From JAWXCH01 sp034440595 (lineage in GTDB: Bacteria > Planctomycetota > Planctomycetia > Pirellulales > JALHPA01), in assembly GCA_034440595.1 (NCBI GenBank), contig JAWXCH010000312.1:1-22969 (forward strand): 22,969 bases of DNA, written 5' to 3'. Positions 1-6,709 of the stretch are shown here, in pieces. How positions within the stretch are numbered: position 1 is the stretch's first letter; every line of letters begins with the position of its first letter. Both the position numbers and the translations under genes were made by a program. Under the pieces are notes generated by a model. It was not told the DNA's origin. It ran no database searches and was given only the letters and a program-made list of their open reading frames with translations.

Positions 1-476
1 CACCCGACCACCCAGTTGGCGGTGATTCTCTCGGTAGTGCCATCGTGATCAATCGTCGCCACGATATGGTCGGCATGTTCTGCCAGATCGACTAATTTTG
101 AAGAGCGAACGACCTCACCACCTTGCTGGTGCAGATACTCAGTCAGTATCTTTTCGGTCACTTCTTCTGAGATGCCGATGTTGAAACCATAACAGCTTCC
201 GCAGTTGGATAGATTGACCTCGCCGATCACACTGCCATCGGCATGGATCCGCGCCATCCGTTGTTTCACTCCCGCCGAGAGAAACTGCTCAACCAGGCCG
301 AGCGATTCAAACACTTCTAGCGAACGCGGGTGGACCACCGTAGCACGATCCCAGCCGAGCGGTGCCGGGTTGGCATCGATCAAGCGGCAACCAACATTGC
401 GGCGACATAGCTCCGCCGCCAGCAGCAGACCGGTTGGCCCGGCACCGACGATCAGAACTGGAATCGAGGGATTCAT
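1..476 (-). CDS. FAD-dependent monooxygenase (aromatic-ring hydroxylase type), N-terminal part, cut by window edge
   Basis: The first 158 residues are visible and the frame stays open to base 1. A GAGPTG dinucleotide-binding loop lies at residues 11-16 after a hydrophobic beta strand, and the Rossmann unit ends in an acidic residue (LID, Asp34) expected to bind the FAD ribose. It is followed by RATVVHPRSLEVFESLGL, typical of FAD_binding_3 / p-hydroxybenzoate-hydroxylase-like flavoproteins. The last visible residues (NWVVG) sit just before the place where this family carries its GCDGA motif. Such enzymes use NAD(P)H and oxygen to hydroxylate aromatic or polyketide substrates in the cytoplasm. 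The substrate cannot be told from this fragment. The ATG at 474-476 is chosen because it places the FAD loop at the usual distance from the N terminus; no clear Shine-Dalgarno precedes it. Confidence 0.9.
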   Translation of the reverse strand, partial: MNPSIPVLIVGAGPTGLLLAAELCRRNVGCRLIDANPAPLGWDRATVVHPRSLEVFESLGLVEQFLSAGVKQRMARIHADGSVIGEVNLSNCGSCYGFNIGISEEVTEKILTEYLHQQGGEVVRSSKLVDLAEHADHIVATIDHDGTTERITANWVVG

Positions 477-787
477 TCAATAGTGTGGTGAAGGAAGCTA
501 ACTGCGAGGTCGTCGGGCAGTGCCTGGAATGCCTGTCGTATCATAACGCACGGACATGGCAGGTGCGATGCAGTCAGCGGGATGCCGCTATTTGCCCGCA
601 AAATCAGAATGATCTGTCCCGCCGCTCGCCCTCAACTCCGAACTGTGGATAGTTTCGTTACGGTTGCAGAAAACAAGCTAAATTCTACTTAATGGATCGG
701 GGGCTGGATTCACACCAGCATCCATATAGCGCAGGAAGCAAGTTGCAAACACGCATTACTGAACCTGAACTATTTGGAGTCTCAAGT
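477..787. other. Divergent intergenic region between the monooxygenase and the TIGR03067-type gene
   Basis: There is no convincing coding frame here. A weak promoter candidate for the rightward gene is TTGCAG at 664-669, with 16 bases to TACTTA at 686-691; the match is poor and unproven. A GGAG ribosome binding site lies at 776-779. I see no repeat or hairpin of note in the remainder. Confidence 0.4.
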
Positions 788-1216
788 ATGAAATTCGGAA
801 TCTCGCTGATCGTGGCCATTGGTCTGTTGTTCGCTGCAACCACCGTCAATGCCAAAGAGTCGGTCGACGGCACCTGGAAACTGACGGCTGGTGAAGCCAA
901 CGGCAAGCCACTTTCGGAAGTGGATCTGAAAGATGGCAAGCTGGTGATCAAGGGTGACCATTACAACGTGACGCTGCATGGCCAGGGAACCAGAACCGGA
1001 GTCCAGAAGTTGAACTCCGACTCCAAGATTCACACCATCGACATCACCGACACCAGTGGCCCGCACAAGGGAAAGACGAGCCACGGTATTTTTCAGATCA
1101 TTGGTGACAAGTTTCATGTGACGTTTGCCCCTCCCGGCAAGCCACGCCCTGAGACGCTGGCCACCCAGCCCGAGACCGGTTATTGGTCGCACATTTGGGA
1201 ACGTGTGACACAGTAA
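788..1216 (+). CDS. Secreted TIGR03067-type (planctomycete lipocalin-like) small protein
   Basis: This is a 142-residue protein with a clear Sec signal peptide: MKF, a hydrophobic stretch, then cleavage after VNA at about residue 22. The mature part starts with DGTWKL, continues with GEANGKPL and VDLKDGKLVIKGDHYNVTL, and has TIDIT, GKGKT-like, HGIFQIIGDKFHVTFAPPGKPRPETL and a terminal W-x-R. This is the signature layout of the TIGR03067 domain, which is abundant in planctomycetes and has no known function. The domain fills the whole mature chain, so length is normal. An upstream in-frame start at 692 is rejected because GGAG at 776-779 sits 8 bases before the ATG at 788 and the signal peptide starts exactly there. 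The gene stands alone and is closed by a strong terminator. Confidence 0.88.
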   Translation: MKFGISLIVAIGLLFAATTVNAKESVDGTWKLTAGEANGKPLSEVDLKDGKLVIKGDHYNVTLHGQGTRTGVQKLNSDSKIHTIDITDTSGPHKGKTSHGIFQIIGDKFHVTFAPPGKPRPETLATQPETGYWSHIWERVTQ

Positions 1217-1247
1217 GTCGATCGCAGTCTTAAATTGAATCTAAACC

Positions 1248-1291
1248 ACGCGGCGGATTGGCAGAGTGCCGATCCGCCGCGTTTTTGTTTT
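1248..1291 (+). terminator. Strong rho-independent terminator
   Basis: A stem of about 16 bp (1248-1263 pairing with 1267-1282, one G-T wobble at 1259/1271) closes on a 3-base GAG loop. It is followed at once by a T-rich run, TTTTGTTTT, from 1283. It lies 31 bases after the stop of the TIGR03067-type gene and insulates it from the next gene. Confidence 0.9.
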
Positions 1292-1393
1292 CCAGAGACC
1301 TAGACTATTGAAATGCGTTGGCGGATTTTGCCCGACTGCACTAAAATGCGTTTCATTGTAGATACTCAATTCAGCCTCTTTCTCCCGGAACGC

Positions 1394-2557
1394 ATGAGCG
1401 AATACCAATACATCGAATTTCAAGCGATTGATGCACCCCTGACCGATAAGCAACTCGCCTTTGCCGACAAACAGTCGTCGCGCGCGGAAATTACCCGCCG
1501 GTCATTCACGGTCGAGTACAGCTACAGCTCTTTTCGCGGCGATGTCGATGGCATGCTGCGCAACGGCTACGATGTCTTTCTGAACTTCGCCGACTACGGC
1601 GTGCGCGACGTTCGACTGCGGCTACCGCACGGTATGCCTTTCTCAAAAACCGTCTCGTCAAAGTACATCAACGGCGACAGCCTGAAATGGAAACAGGACA
1701 AGAACGGACCGGGGGGAATTCTCTCGCTACATCCTTATTACGACGATGTCGGACCAAATAACGTTCTTGACTCCGAAGACACCATCGACGCCTTGACCGA
1801 GGTTCGCCAGCAGTTGATCGATGGCGATCTGCGTGCGCTCTACTTATTATGGCTTTGCGCTTGCGACGACAACTTTGACTGGGCCGAATTAGTGGAACCG
1901 CCGGTGCCACATGGCATTGCGGACCTGAACGGCAAAGCGGGCGATCTGCTGCAGTTTTTTGGGCTAGATCCGGAATTGCTGAAAGCGGCTGGCGAGGGGG
2001 TGCCCGCGATTTCGACCAACGAGTCAGCAGGTAGCTTCGTTGCCGATTGGGTCAAGAACTTGAATAGCGGAGAGGCGAAGGAGCTGCTGTTGCAATTGCT
2101 GAGTGGAGACGCGGCCAGCGAGAAGGTGAAGATCCTGGCCAAGTTTCGCGAGTCGGCCCCTTCGCCGGCATGGCCCACCACAAATTTGCAACGAACGTTT
2201 GATGCACTGCTCGCGGCGACGAAGGAACTTCGCGCCAATGCGAACGCCAAACAGGCTCGCCAAAAAGAGGCCGCCGCCAAACGTGCATCCGCCAAGGCCG
2301 AGAAGGATCGAGTGGAACGGATGAAACAGATGGTCAAGGATCCCGCCAAGTGGCTGCGCGAGGTCGATCAATTAGTCAACATGGGAGGAACGTCAAGCTA
2401 TCAATCCGCAGCAGAACTCCTATCCGATCTTCGCGAATCAATTGGCGGCAGCGAAGGAGATAGAGTCGCGCTGAACCATGCGGCAGGTTTGGTTAACAAA
2501 TTTCCGACACGTAACATTCTGAAAAGCTCGCTACGAAAGAGGGGATTGGTGAAGTAG
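1394..2557 (+). CDS. Conserved hypothetical protein of the 'EYQYYEFQAIDRPL' type
   Basis: A 387-residue soluble protein without signal peptide or membrane segment. It opens with MSEYQYIEFQAIDAPLTDKQ and continues with RAEITRRSF, YSSFRGD and a YDVFLNFADYGVRDVRLRLP block. This N-terminal signature recurs in a broad set of bacterial hypothetical proteins of unknown function, which in my recollection are often encoded beside SWIM zinc-finger proteins; none is seen here. Around residues 295-330 there is a lysine/alanine/glutamate-rich helix (KQARQKEAAAKRASAKAEKD) likely to form a coiled coil, then a helical tail ending FPTRNILKSSLRKRGLVK. An open frame extends up to 1313, but the extra 27 residues do not resemble the family, so the ATG at 1394 is preferred; GGA lies a few bases before it. 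No function should be assumed. Confidence 0.8.
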   Translation: MSEYQYIEFQAIDAPLTDKQLAFADKQSSRAEITRRSFTVEYSYSSFRGDVDGMLRNGYDVFLNFADYGVRDVRLRLPHGMPFSKTVSSKYINGDSLKWKQDKNGPGGILSLHPYYDDVGPNNVLDSEDTIDALTEVRQQLIDGDLRALYLLWLCACDDNFDWAELVEPPVPHGIADLNGKAGDLLQFFGLDPELLKAAGEGVPAISTNESAGSFVADWVKNLNSGEAKELLLQLLSGDAASEKVKILAKFRESAPSPAWPTTNLQRTFDALLAATKELRANANAKQARQKEAAAKRASAKAEKDRVERMKQMVKDPAKWLREVDQLVNMGGTSSYQSAAELLSDLRESIGGSEGDRVALNHAAGLVNKFPTRNILKSSLRKRGLVK

Positions 2558-2867
2558 CACAGGGGATGTGACTAACGCCCCGCTGCACCACCGCCGAATA
2601 AGTGGACTGGCAGGCAACCACACGACTGGCTAGATCGATCCACAGAATGCCGGCATCCCACAGTTCAGAATCGGTGCCGGCTTTCCAATGCGAAAAGAAA
2701 TCGGCCGGGTCGCGGTTTTGAATGAATCGCGGCAGCGCGCGTTCTAGCTCCTCCATCGTCCAAGGATCAGCGGCCAGCGCCCCGACCAGTCGATCTCCAT
2801 CTGCCGCAAGGACTTGTGCATGGATGGCGCGATTTTCGTCCACGATATTGATGGTTATTGCACTCAC
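2493..2867 (-). CDS. Small conserved-looking hypothetical protein, GTG start, possibly truncated at the C terminus
   Basis: A 124-codon frame starting with GTG at 2865-2867, preceded by a textbook AAGGAG (2875-2880 on this strand) at 7 bases. The N-terminal about 95 residues (SAITINIVDENRAIHAQVL, then ELERALPRFI and WDAGILWIDLASRVVACQSTYS) look like a genuine folded protein. They resemble small planctomycete proteins that I recognise only loosely. The remaining residues, rich in Cys, Ser and Pro, look unlike a conserved ending, and the last 65 bases are antisense to the end of the gene at 1394-2557. A natural C terminus may have been lost, with the frame running on to a chance stop. There is no signal peptide. 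Function unknown. Confidence 0.55.
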   Translation of the reverse strand: MSAITINIVDENRAIHAQVLAADGDRLVGALAADPWTMEELERALPRFIQNRDPADFFSHWKAGTDSELWDAGILWIDLASRVVACQSTYSAVVQRGVSHIPCATSPIPSFVASFSECYVSEIC

Positions 2868-2874
2868 AGCAAAA

Positions 2875-2880
2875 CTCCTT
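2875..2880 (-). promoter_or_regulatory. Ribosome binding site that fixes a GTG start
   Basis: AAGGAG on the minus strand, 7 bases before the GTG at 2865-2867. It is the main evidence that this small gene is translated and starts at a GTG. Confidence 0.6.
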
Positions 2881-3062
2881 GCCCATAGGTTTGATGCGTT
2901 ACTGCCCGCATGGAAAACGGCCCGGGGTAAATAGCAATTTATTCCGCAATCCTACATCGGTTGGCGCGTTATGAAAAGAATGGCCCCGGCAGACTTGCAA
3001 AATATGCGTGGTGAGCAGAAACTGCGGCAAGGTTGGTGGTTGGCGGTCGGTTCCGGGTTGTG

Positions 3063-3116
3063 CTGCTGGATACGGAAACGGTGGCAGTCGGTGCCAGACG
3101 ACCTTTTATCCAGCAG
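3063..3116. repeat. Nested inverted repeat upstream of the restriction-modification gene
   Basis: CTGCTGGATA at 3063-3072 is a perfect 10-base inverted match to TATCCAGCAG at 3107-3116. Inside it TGGCA (3082-3086) pairs with TGCCA (3092-3096) across a 5-base loop. It ends 11 bases before the candidate -10 box, so it covers the usual -35 area. It could be an operator or an RNA/DNA hairpin; no T-run follows, so a terminator is unlikely. Confidence 0.5.
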
Positions 3117-3124
3117 TGAATTCC

Positions 3125-3133
3125 TGCTATGAT
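3125..3133 (+). promoter_or_regulatory. Candidate extended -10 promoter for the restriction-modification gene
   Basis: TGCTATGAT matches the TGn-TATAAT extended -10 pattern with one change in the hexamer. No good -35 is visible (TTTATC at 3105-3110 is poor), as is common for extended -10 promoters. It would give a leader of about 65 bases before the ATG at 3205. Assigned by pattern only. Confidence 0.4.
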
Positions 3134-3204
3134 TTCCGTTCAACGGATTGTTCGACAAGCGATCATTCAAACTCGACAGCACGGCTCAACCGCCGTGTGG
3201 AATA

Positions 3205-6200
3205 ATGCCAGATCTGAAACAGGCCATTGCCAAGTTTGGGGCAGAGGCGAAGGCCAAACTCGCTAATCCCAGCGCCACGGGCGAGCCGGAGGACCAATTG
3301 CGTGCCCCGCTTGAGGGTCTCTTCGCCGATCTGGCTGAAATCTGCGGATTCAAACGCGAATGGTTTACCGCCGTCGGCGAATCGTCACTCACTACACTCA
3401 AGACGCGACCCGATTACGCCATCTCGTTGCGCAAGGTGCTGGTTGGATATGTCGAAGTCAAAGCGCCGGGTAAAGGTGCCGACCCAAGACGGTATAAGGG
3501 ACACGACAAAGAACAGTGGGAAAAGCTGCAAACACTTCCCAATCTTCTGTACACCGATGGCAACTCCTTTAGCGTTTGGCAGAACGGCGAACTTGTTGGA
3601 TCCATTGTTGACCTGGATGGGGACATAGAAAAGTCTGGAGCAAAACTAGAAGCTCCGATCGAGTTGGTCGCGCGCTTCGACAACTTCCTCCGGTGGGAAC
3701 CCATTCCACCGAAAACGGCGGTCGAACTTGCCAAAGTAGCGGCGCGGCTCTGCCGCCTGCTGCGGGACGAAGTGACAGAGCAGCTTGCCGAAAAAAGCCG
3801 TGCGCTCACGGCACTCGCCGCCGACTGGCGTAAACTCCTATTTCCAGAGGCGAATGATGAACAATTCGCGGATGGATATGCGCAGGCGGTCACCTTCGGG
3901 CTATTGATGGCGCGATCCAGCAATATTCGACTGGCCGATGGACTCGATCAGGTCGGCAAGCAACTCGGCAAGACCAACTCGCTCATCGGTGCCGCGCTTC
4001 GCCTGCTTACGGACGAAGTCGATGACGAGGCAGCACTCAAAACGTCGCTCGGCGCACTCGTACGTGTGCTTGATGCAGTCAATTGGCAGACGATCAGCAA
4101 GGGCCAACCAGACGCCTGGCTCTATTTTTACGAAGACTTTCTGGCCGTCTATGACAATGCACTGCGGAAGCGCACCGGTTCGTATTACACGCCACCAGAG
4201 GTGGTCGAGCCGATGATTCGACTGGTCGATGACGTGCTGCGCCGGCACTTTGGCCGCACCGCTGGGCTAGCATCAACCGACGTGACCCTGGCCGATCCAG
4301 CGGTGGGAACCGGCACGTTCATTCTGGGTGTTCTGCGGCGCATTGCTGCCGATGTCGAGGCAGAGCAAGGCGCAGGGGCAGTTCCGCAAGCGATTGAGTC
4401 GGCCATCGGTCGGTTGATTGCCTTTGAAATGCAGCTTGGGCCGTTCGCGGTTGCACAGCTTCGCGTTTTCGCCGAACTGCTGCAACTCGTCGGCAAGACG
4501 CAGCGTGCCGTACCGCGAATGTTTGTTACCGATACGCTCGATAATCCGTTTGCCGAAATCGAAGAGCTTGGTTCGCTCTATCGCACCATCTCGGAATCTC
4601 GATTAAAGGCAAACGAAATCAAGAGCAAGGAGCCGATTACGGTCGTGATCGGCAATCCCCCTTACAAAGAAAAAGCGAACGGTCGCGGAGGTTGGGTCGA
4701 AGATGAACAACTCAGCAGTTGGATTCCGCCTGCCGATTGGGGAGTCGGTGCGCATGCCAAGCATCTGCGAAACCTGTACATCTATTTCTGGCGCTGGGCT
4801 ACCTGGAAAGTCTTTGACCGTGACCCGGAGCATGATACGGGTATTGTCTGCTTTATTACCGTCGCTGGTTTTCTGAATGGTCCTGGCTTTCAAAAGATGC
4901 GGGACTATTTGCGCCGAACTGCTGACCGGATTTGGATCATCGACTGTACGCCAGAAGGGCACCAACCGGACGTGCCGACGCGCATCTTTCAGGGAGTGCA
5001 ACAACCGGTCTGTATTGTGCTGGTGGCACGGTCCAAGAAGAAATCCGGCGACAAGCCCGCAAAAGTCAGGTACACGGCACTCCCTGTTGGCAAACGCGAG
5101 GAGAAGTTTGCCGCACTGGCCAAGCTGAAGATTGAATCGAAGGCCTGGAAGGAATGCTCAACTGACTGGCGAGCACCGTTTCTTCCGGCGGTAACTGGCG
5201 ACTGGGCTACATACCCGAGCCTTGACGTATTGTTCGCTTACAATGGTTCCGGTGTGCAACCAATGCGAGTCTGGGTTATTGCGCCTGACGCCGATTCCTT
5301 GAAAAAACGCTGGCAGGTCCTTGTGAAGGAGAAATCCCCGGCAGCAAAGATGAATCTTTTTCACCCGACCCTCCGCGGAGGCAAACCATCGGATCGTCAT
5401 ATCGACTCCGTGGTACAGTACGGACTAGCTGGAAATGATCCTCGGACAGTGCCGCTATCAAGGGAGACCAGAGAATGTTTGCCACCAATAATGTATGGAC
5501 ACCGTAGCTTCGACCGGCAATGGATCATTCCCGACCCGAGAGTGATTACCCAGCCGAATCTGGCACTGTGGGAATCTGGTGCGAATAAGCAGGTTTTTCT
5601 TACAGCGTTGATGGCGCACTCACCCAGTTCGGGACCAGCCATAACTTTCACAGCTTTGCCACCGGACAAACATCACTATAAGGGATCATTTAGCGGTCGT
5701 GCCTTCCCTCTCTGGCGTGATGCCGAGGCAACTGAGCCGAACCTGCCACCAAATCTGCTGGAATCTCTTGCAACTACTTACAAGATTGTCGTGACCGCCG
5801 AAGACGTAATGGCTTATCTGGCCGCCGTGGCAGCCAACCCTGCTTATACCGCGCGATTTAAAGCCGATCTTGCCCAACCCGGTTTGCGAATCCCGCTGAC
5901 TGAAGAGCCTAAACTATTTACCAAAGCGGTCGAGCTAGGTCGCCGTGTCATCTGGTTGCATACTTTTGGCGAGCGATTTGCAGAAAAAAAAGCGAATCGC
6001 CCGGCCGGGCCGCCAAGATTGCCCAAGGATCGTGCCCCGCGAATCCCGAAGAACGGTGCCATTCCCGACACTTCTGCTGACATGCCGGACGAGATTCTGT
6101 ACGATGAAGGGAGACAGCGATTGCTAGTTGGCAAGGGGTTTATCGACAATGTGATTCCTGCCGTCTGGCAGTACGAAGTTTCAGGCAAGCGCGTCTTGAC

Positions 6201-6462
6201 ACAATGGTTTAGCTATCGTAAGAAGAATCGTGAGCGGCCGATTATTGGTGACCGGCGGCCCCCGTCCAAGCTAGGGGACATTCAGCCCGATGCTTGGCTG
6301 GCCGAGTATACGACTGAGTTGCTTAATGTCCTGCATGTGCTAACAATGTTAGTCGAGATGGAACCTGAACAGTCTCAACTACTGGAGGCGATCTGTGAGG
6401 CACAAACGATTAATTACATACCAGGAACTTCTAGCCGCGGGGGCACTGGATTGTCCTCCTGA
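3205..6462 (+). CDS. Single-chain restriction-modification enzyme: PD-(D/E)XK-like nuclease, N6-adenine methylase, type-ISP-like specificity domain
   Basis: A 1085-residue protein expected to cut and methylate DNA with one polypeptide. Residues about 1-150 carry a nuclease-like core: RPDYAI with Asp70, then GYVEVK with Glu84 and Lys86, and a downstream QWEKLQ helix. A helical connector (about 170-330) leads to GSYYTPPEVVEP, S-adenosylmethionine motif I DPAVGTG (364-370) and catalytic motif IV NPPY (484-487), which mark an N6-adenine methylase. The C-terminal half (WRAPFLPAV, YGHRSFDRQWIIPDPR, LWESGANKQ) resembles the type ISP target-recognition region. No Walker A or DEAH helicase motif is visible between nuclease and methylase, so the architecture is type IIG-like rather than true type ISP. 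The ATG at 3205 is preferred over an in-frame TTG at 3148, whose extra 19 residues look unconserved. The gene end overlaps the next gene by 68 bases. Confidence 0.92.
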   Translation: MPDLKQAIAKFGAEAKAKLANPSATGEPEDQLRAPLEGLFADLAEICGFKREWFTAVGESSLTTLKTRPDYAISLRKVLVGYVEVKAPGKGADPRRYKGHDKEQWEKLQTLPNLLYTDGNSFSVWQNGELVGSIVDLDGDIEKSGAKLEAPIELVARFDNFLRWEPIPPKTAVELAKVAARLCRLLRDEVTEQLAEKSRALTALAADWRKLLFPEANDEQFADGYAQAVTFGLLMARSSNIRLADGLDQVGKQLGKTNSLIGAALRLLTDEVDDEAALKTSLGALVRVLDAVNWQTISKGQPDAWLYFYEDFLAVYDNALRKRTGSYYTPPEVVEPMIRLVDDVLRRHFGRTAGLASTDVTLADPAVGTGTFILGVLRRIAADVEAEQGAGAVPQAIESAIGRLIAFEMQLGPFAVAQLRVFAELLQLVGKTQRAVPRMFVTDTLDNPFAEIEELGSLYRTISESRLKANEIKSKEPITVVIGNPPYKEKANGRGGWVEDEQLSSWIPPADWGVGAHAKHLRNLYIYFWRWATWKVFDRDPEHDTGIVCFITVAGFLNGPGFQKMRDYLRRTADRIWIIDCTPEGHQPDVPTRIFQGVQQPVCIVLVARSKKKSGDKPAKVRYTALPVGKREEKFAALAKLKIESKAWKECSTDWRAPFLPAVTGDWATYPSLDVLFAYNGSGVQPMRVWVIAPDADSLKKRWQVLVKEKSPAAKMNLFHPTLRGGKPSDRHIDSVVQYGLAGNDPRTVPLSRETRECLPPIMYGHRSFDRQWIIPDPRVITQPNLALWESGANKQVFLTALMAHSPSSGPAITFTALPPDKHHYKGSFSGRAFPLWRDAEATEPNLPPNLLESLATTYKIVVTAEDVMAYLAAVAANPAYTARFKADLAQPGLRIPLTEEPKLFTKAVELGRRVIWLHTFGERFAEKKANRPAGPPRLPKDRAPRIPKNGAIPDTSADMPDEILYDEGRQRLLVGKGFIDNVIPAVWQYEVSGKRVLTQWFSYRKKNRERPIIGDRRPPSKLGDIQPDAWLAEYTTELLNVLHVLTMLVEMEPEQSQLLEAICEAQTINYIPGTSSRGGTGLSS
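6384..6388 (+). promoter_or_regulatory. Ribosome binding site for the overlapping acidic gene
   Basis: GGAGG lies 6 bases before the GTG at 6395-6397, inside the end of the restriction-modification gene. It supports initiation at this GTG and suggests translational coupling. Confidence 0.6.
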
Positions 6463-6667
6463 GTGGCGCAAGTCACTCAAACCGATTAAGAAGCGGGAGC
6501 GGGATCTGTTCTCTGACATGCCTTGGGACAAAGACGAGGAAGCACGTACCAACGCGACTGCCCCACAGTCCGCTGCGGACGACGATCTCAATGATGCCGA
6601 CGAAGATTTCGAGGAGGATGACGCCGCGGACGACGAGACTACTGATGAAGAACAGGACTCGGTTTAA
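6395..6667 (+). CDS. Small acidic-tailed protein overlapping the restriction-modification gene
   Basis: A 90-residue protein beginning at GTG 6395, 68 bases inside the 3' end of the methylase-nuclease gene and in another frame. GGAGG six bases upstream argues that it is truly translated, and overlap of this kind usually means coupled expression. The N-terminal half is mixed and basic (RHKRLITYQELLAAG, then PPEWRKSLKPIKKRERDLFSDMPWDKDEE). The last 37 residues are extremely acidic: 18 are Asp or Glu. There are no cysteines beyond one, no signal peptide and no known motif. A role with the restriction enzyme (accessory specificity subunit, chaperone or DNA-mimic brake) is a guess from position and charge. 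The alternative is a chance frame, but the ribosome binding site and charge bias make that less likely. Confidence 0.65.
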   Translation: MRHKRLITYQELLAAGALDCPPEWRKSLKPIKKRERDLFSDMPWDKDEEARTNATAPQSAADDDLNDADEDFEEDDAADDETTDEEQDSV

Positions 6668-6709
6668 CTCCACAGGCCGCTTCGGATACCAGTAGCGACC
6701 CATGCCCCG

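Larger units (their letters stand above)
2868..3204. other. Divergent intergenic region upstream of the restriction-modification gene
   Basis: No supported gene. It holds the ribosome binding site of the leftward small gene, a nested inverted repeat (3063-3116) and an extended -10 promoter candidate (3125-3133) reading into the restriction-modification gene. The rest shows nothing recognisable. Confidence 0.5.

Noticed and set aside
3148..3204. In-frame TTG extension of the restriction-modification protein
   Set aside because: The extra 19 residues do not look like a family N terminus, and the candidate promoter at 3125-3133 would leave almost no leader.
3205..6667. Larger defence system such as BREX, DISARM or a type I system
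   Set aside because: No ATPase, helicase, PglZ, separate specificity subunit or phospholipase gene is present nearby; only the one-chain enzyme and a small protein are seen.
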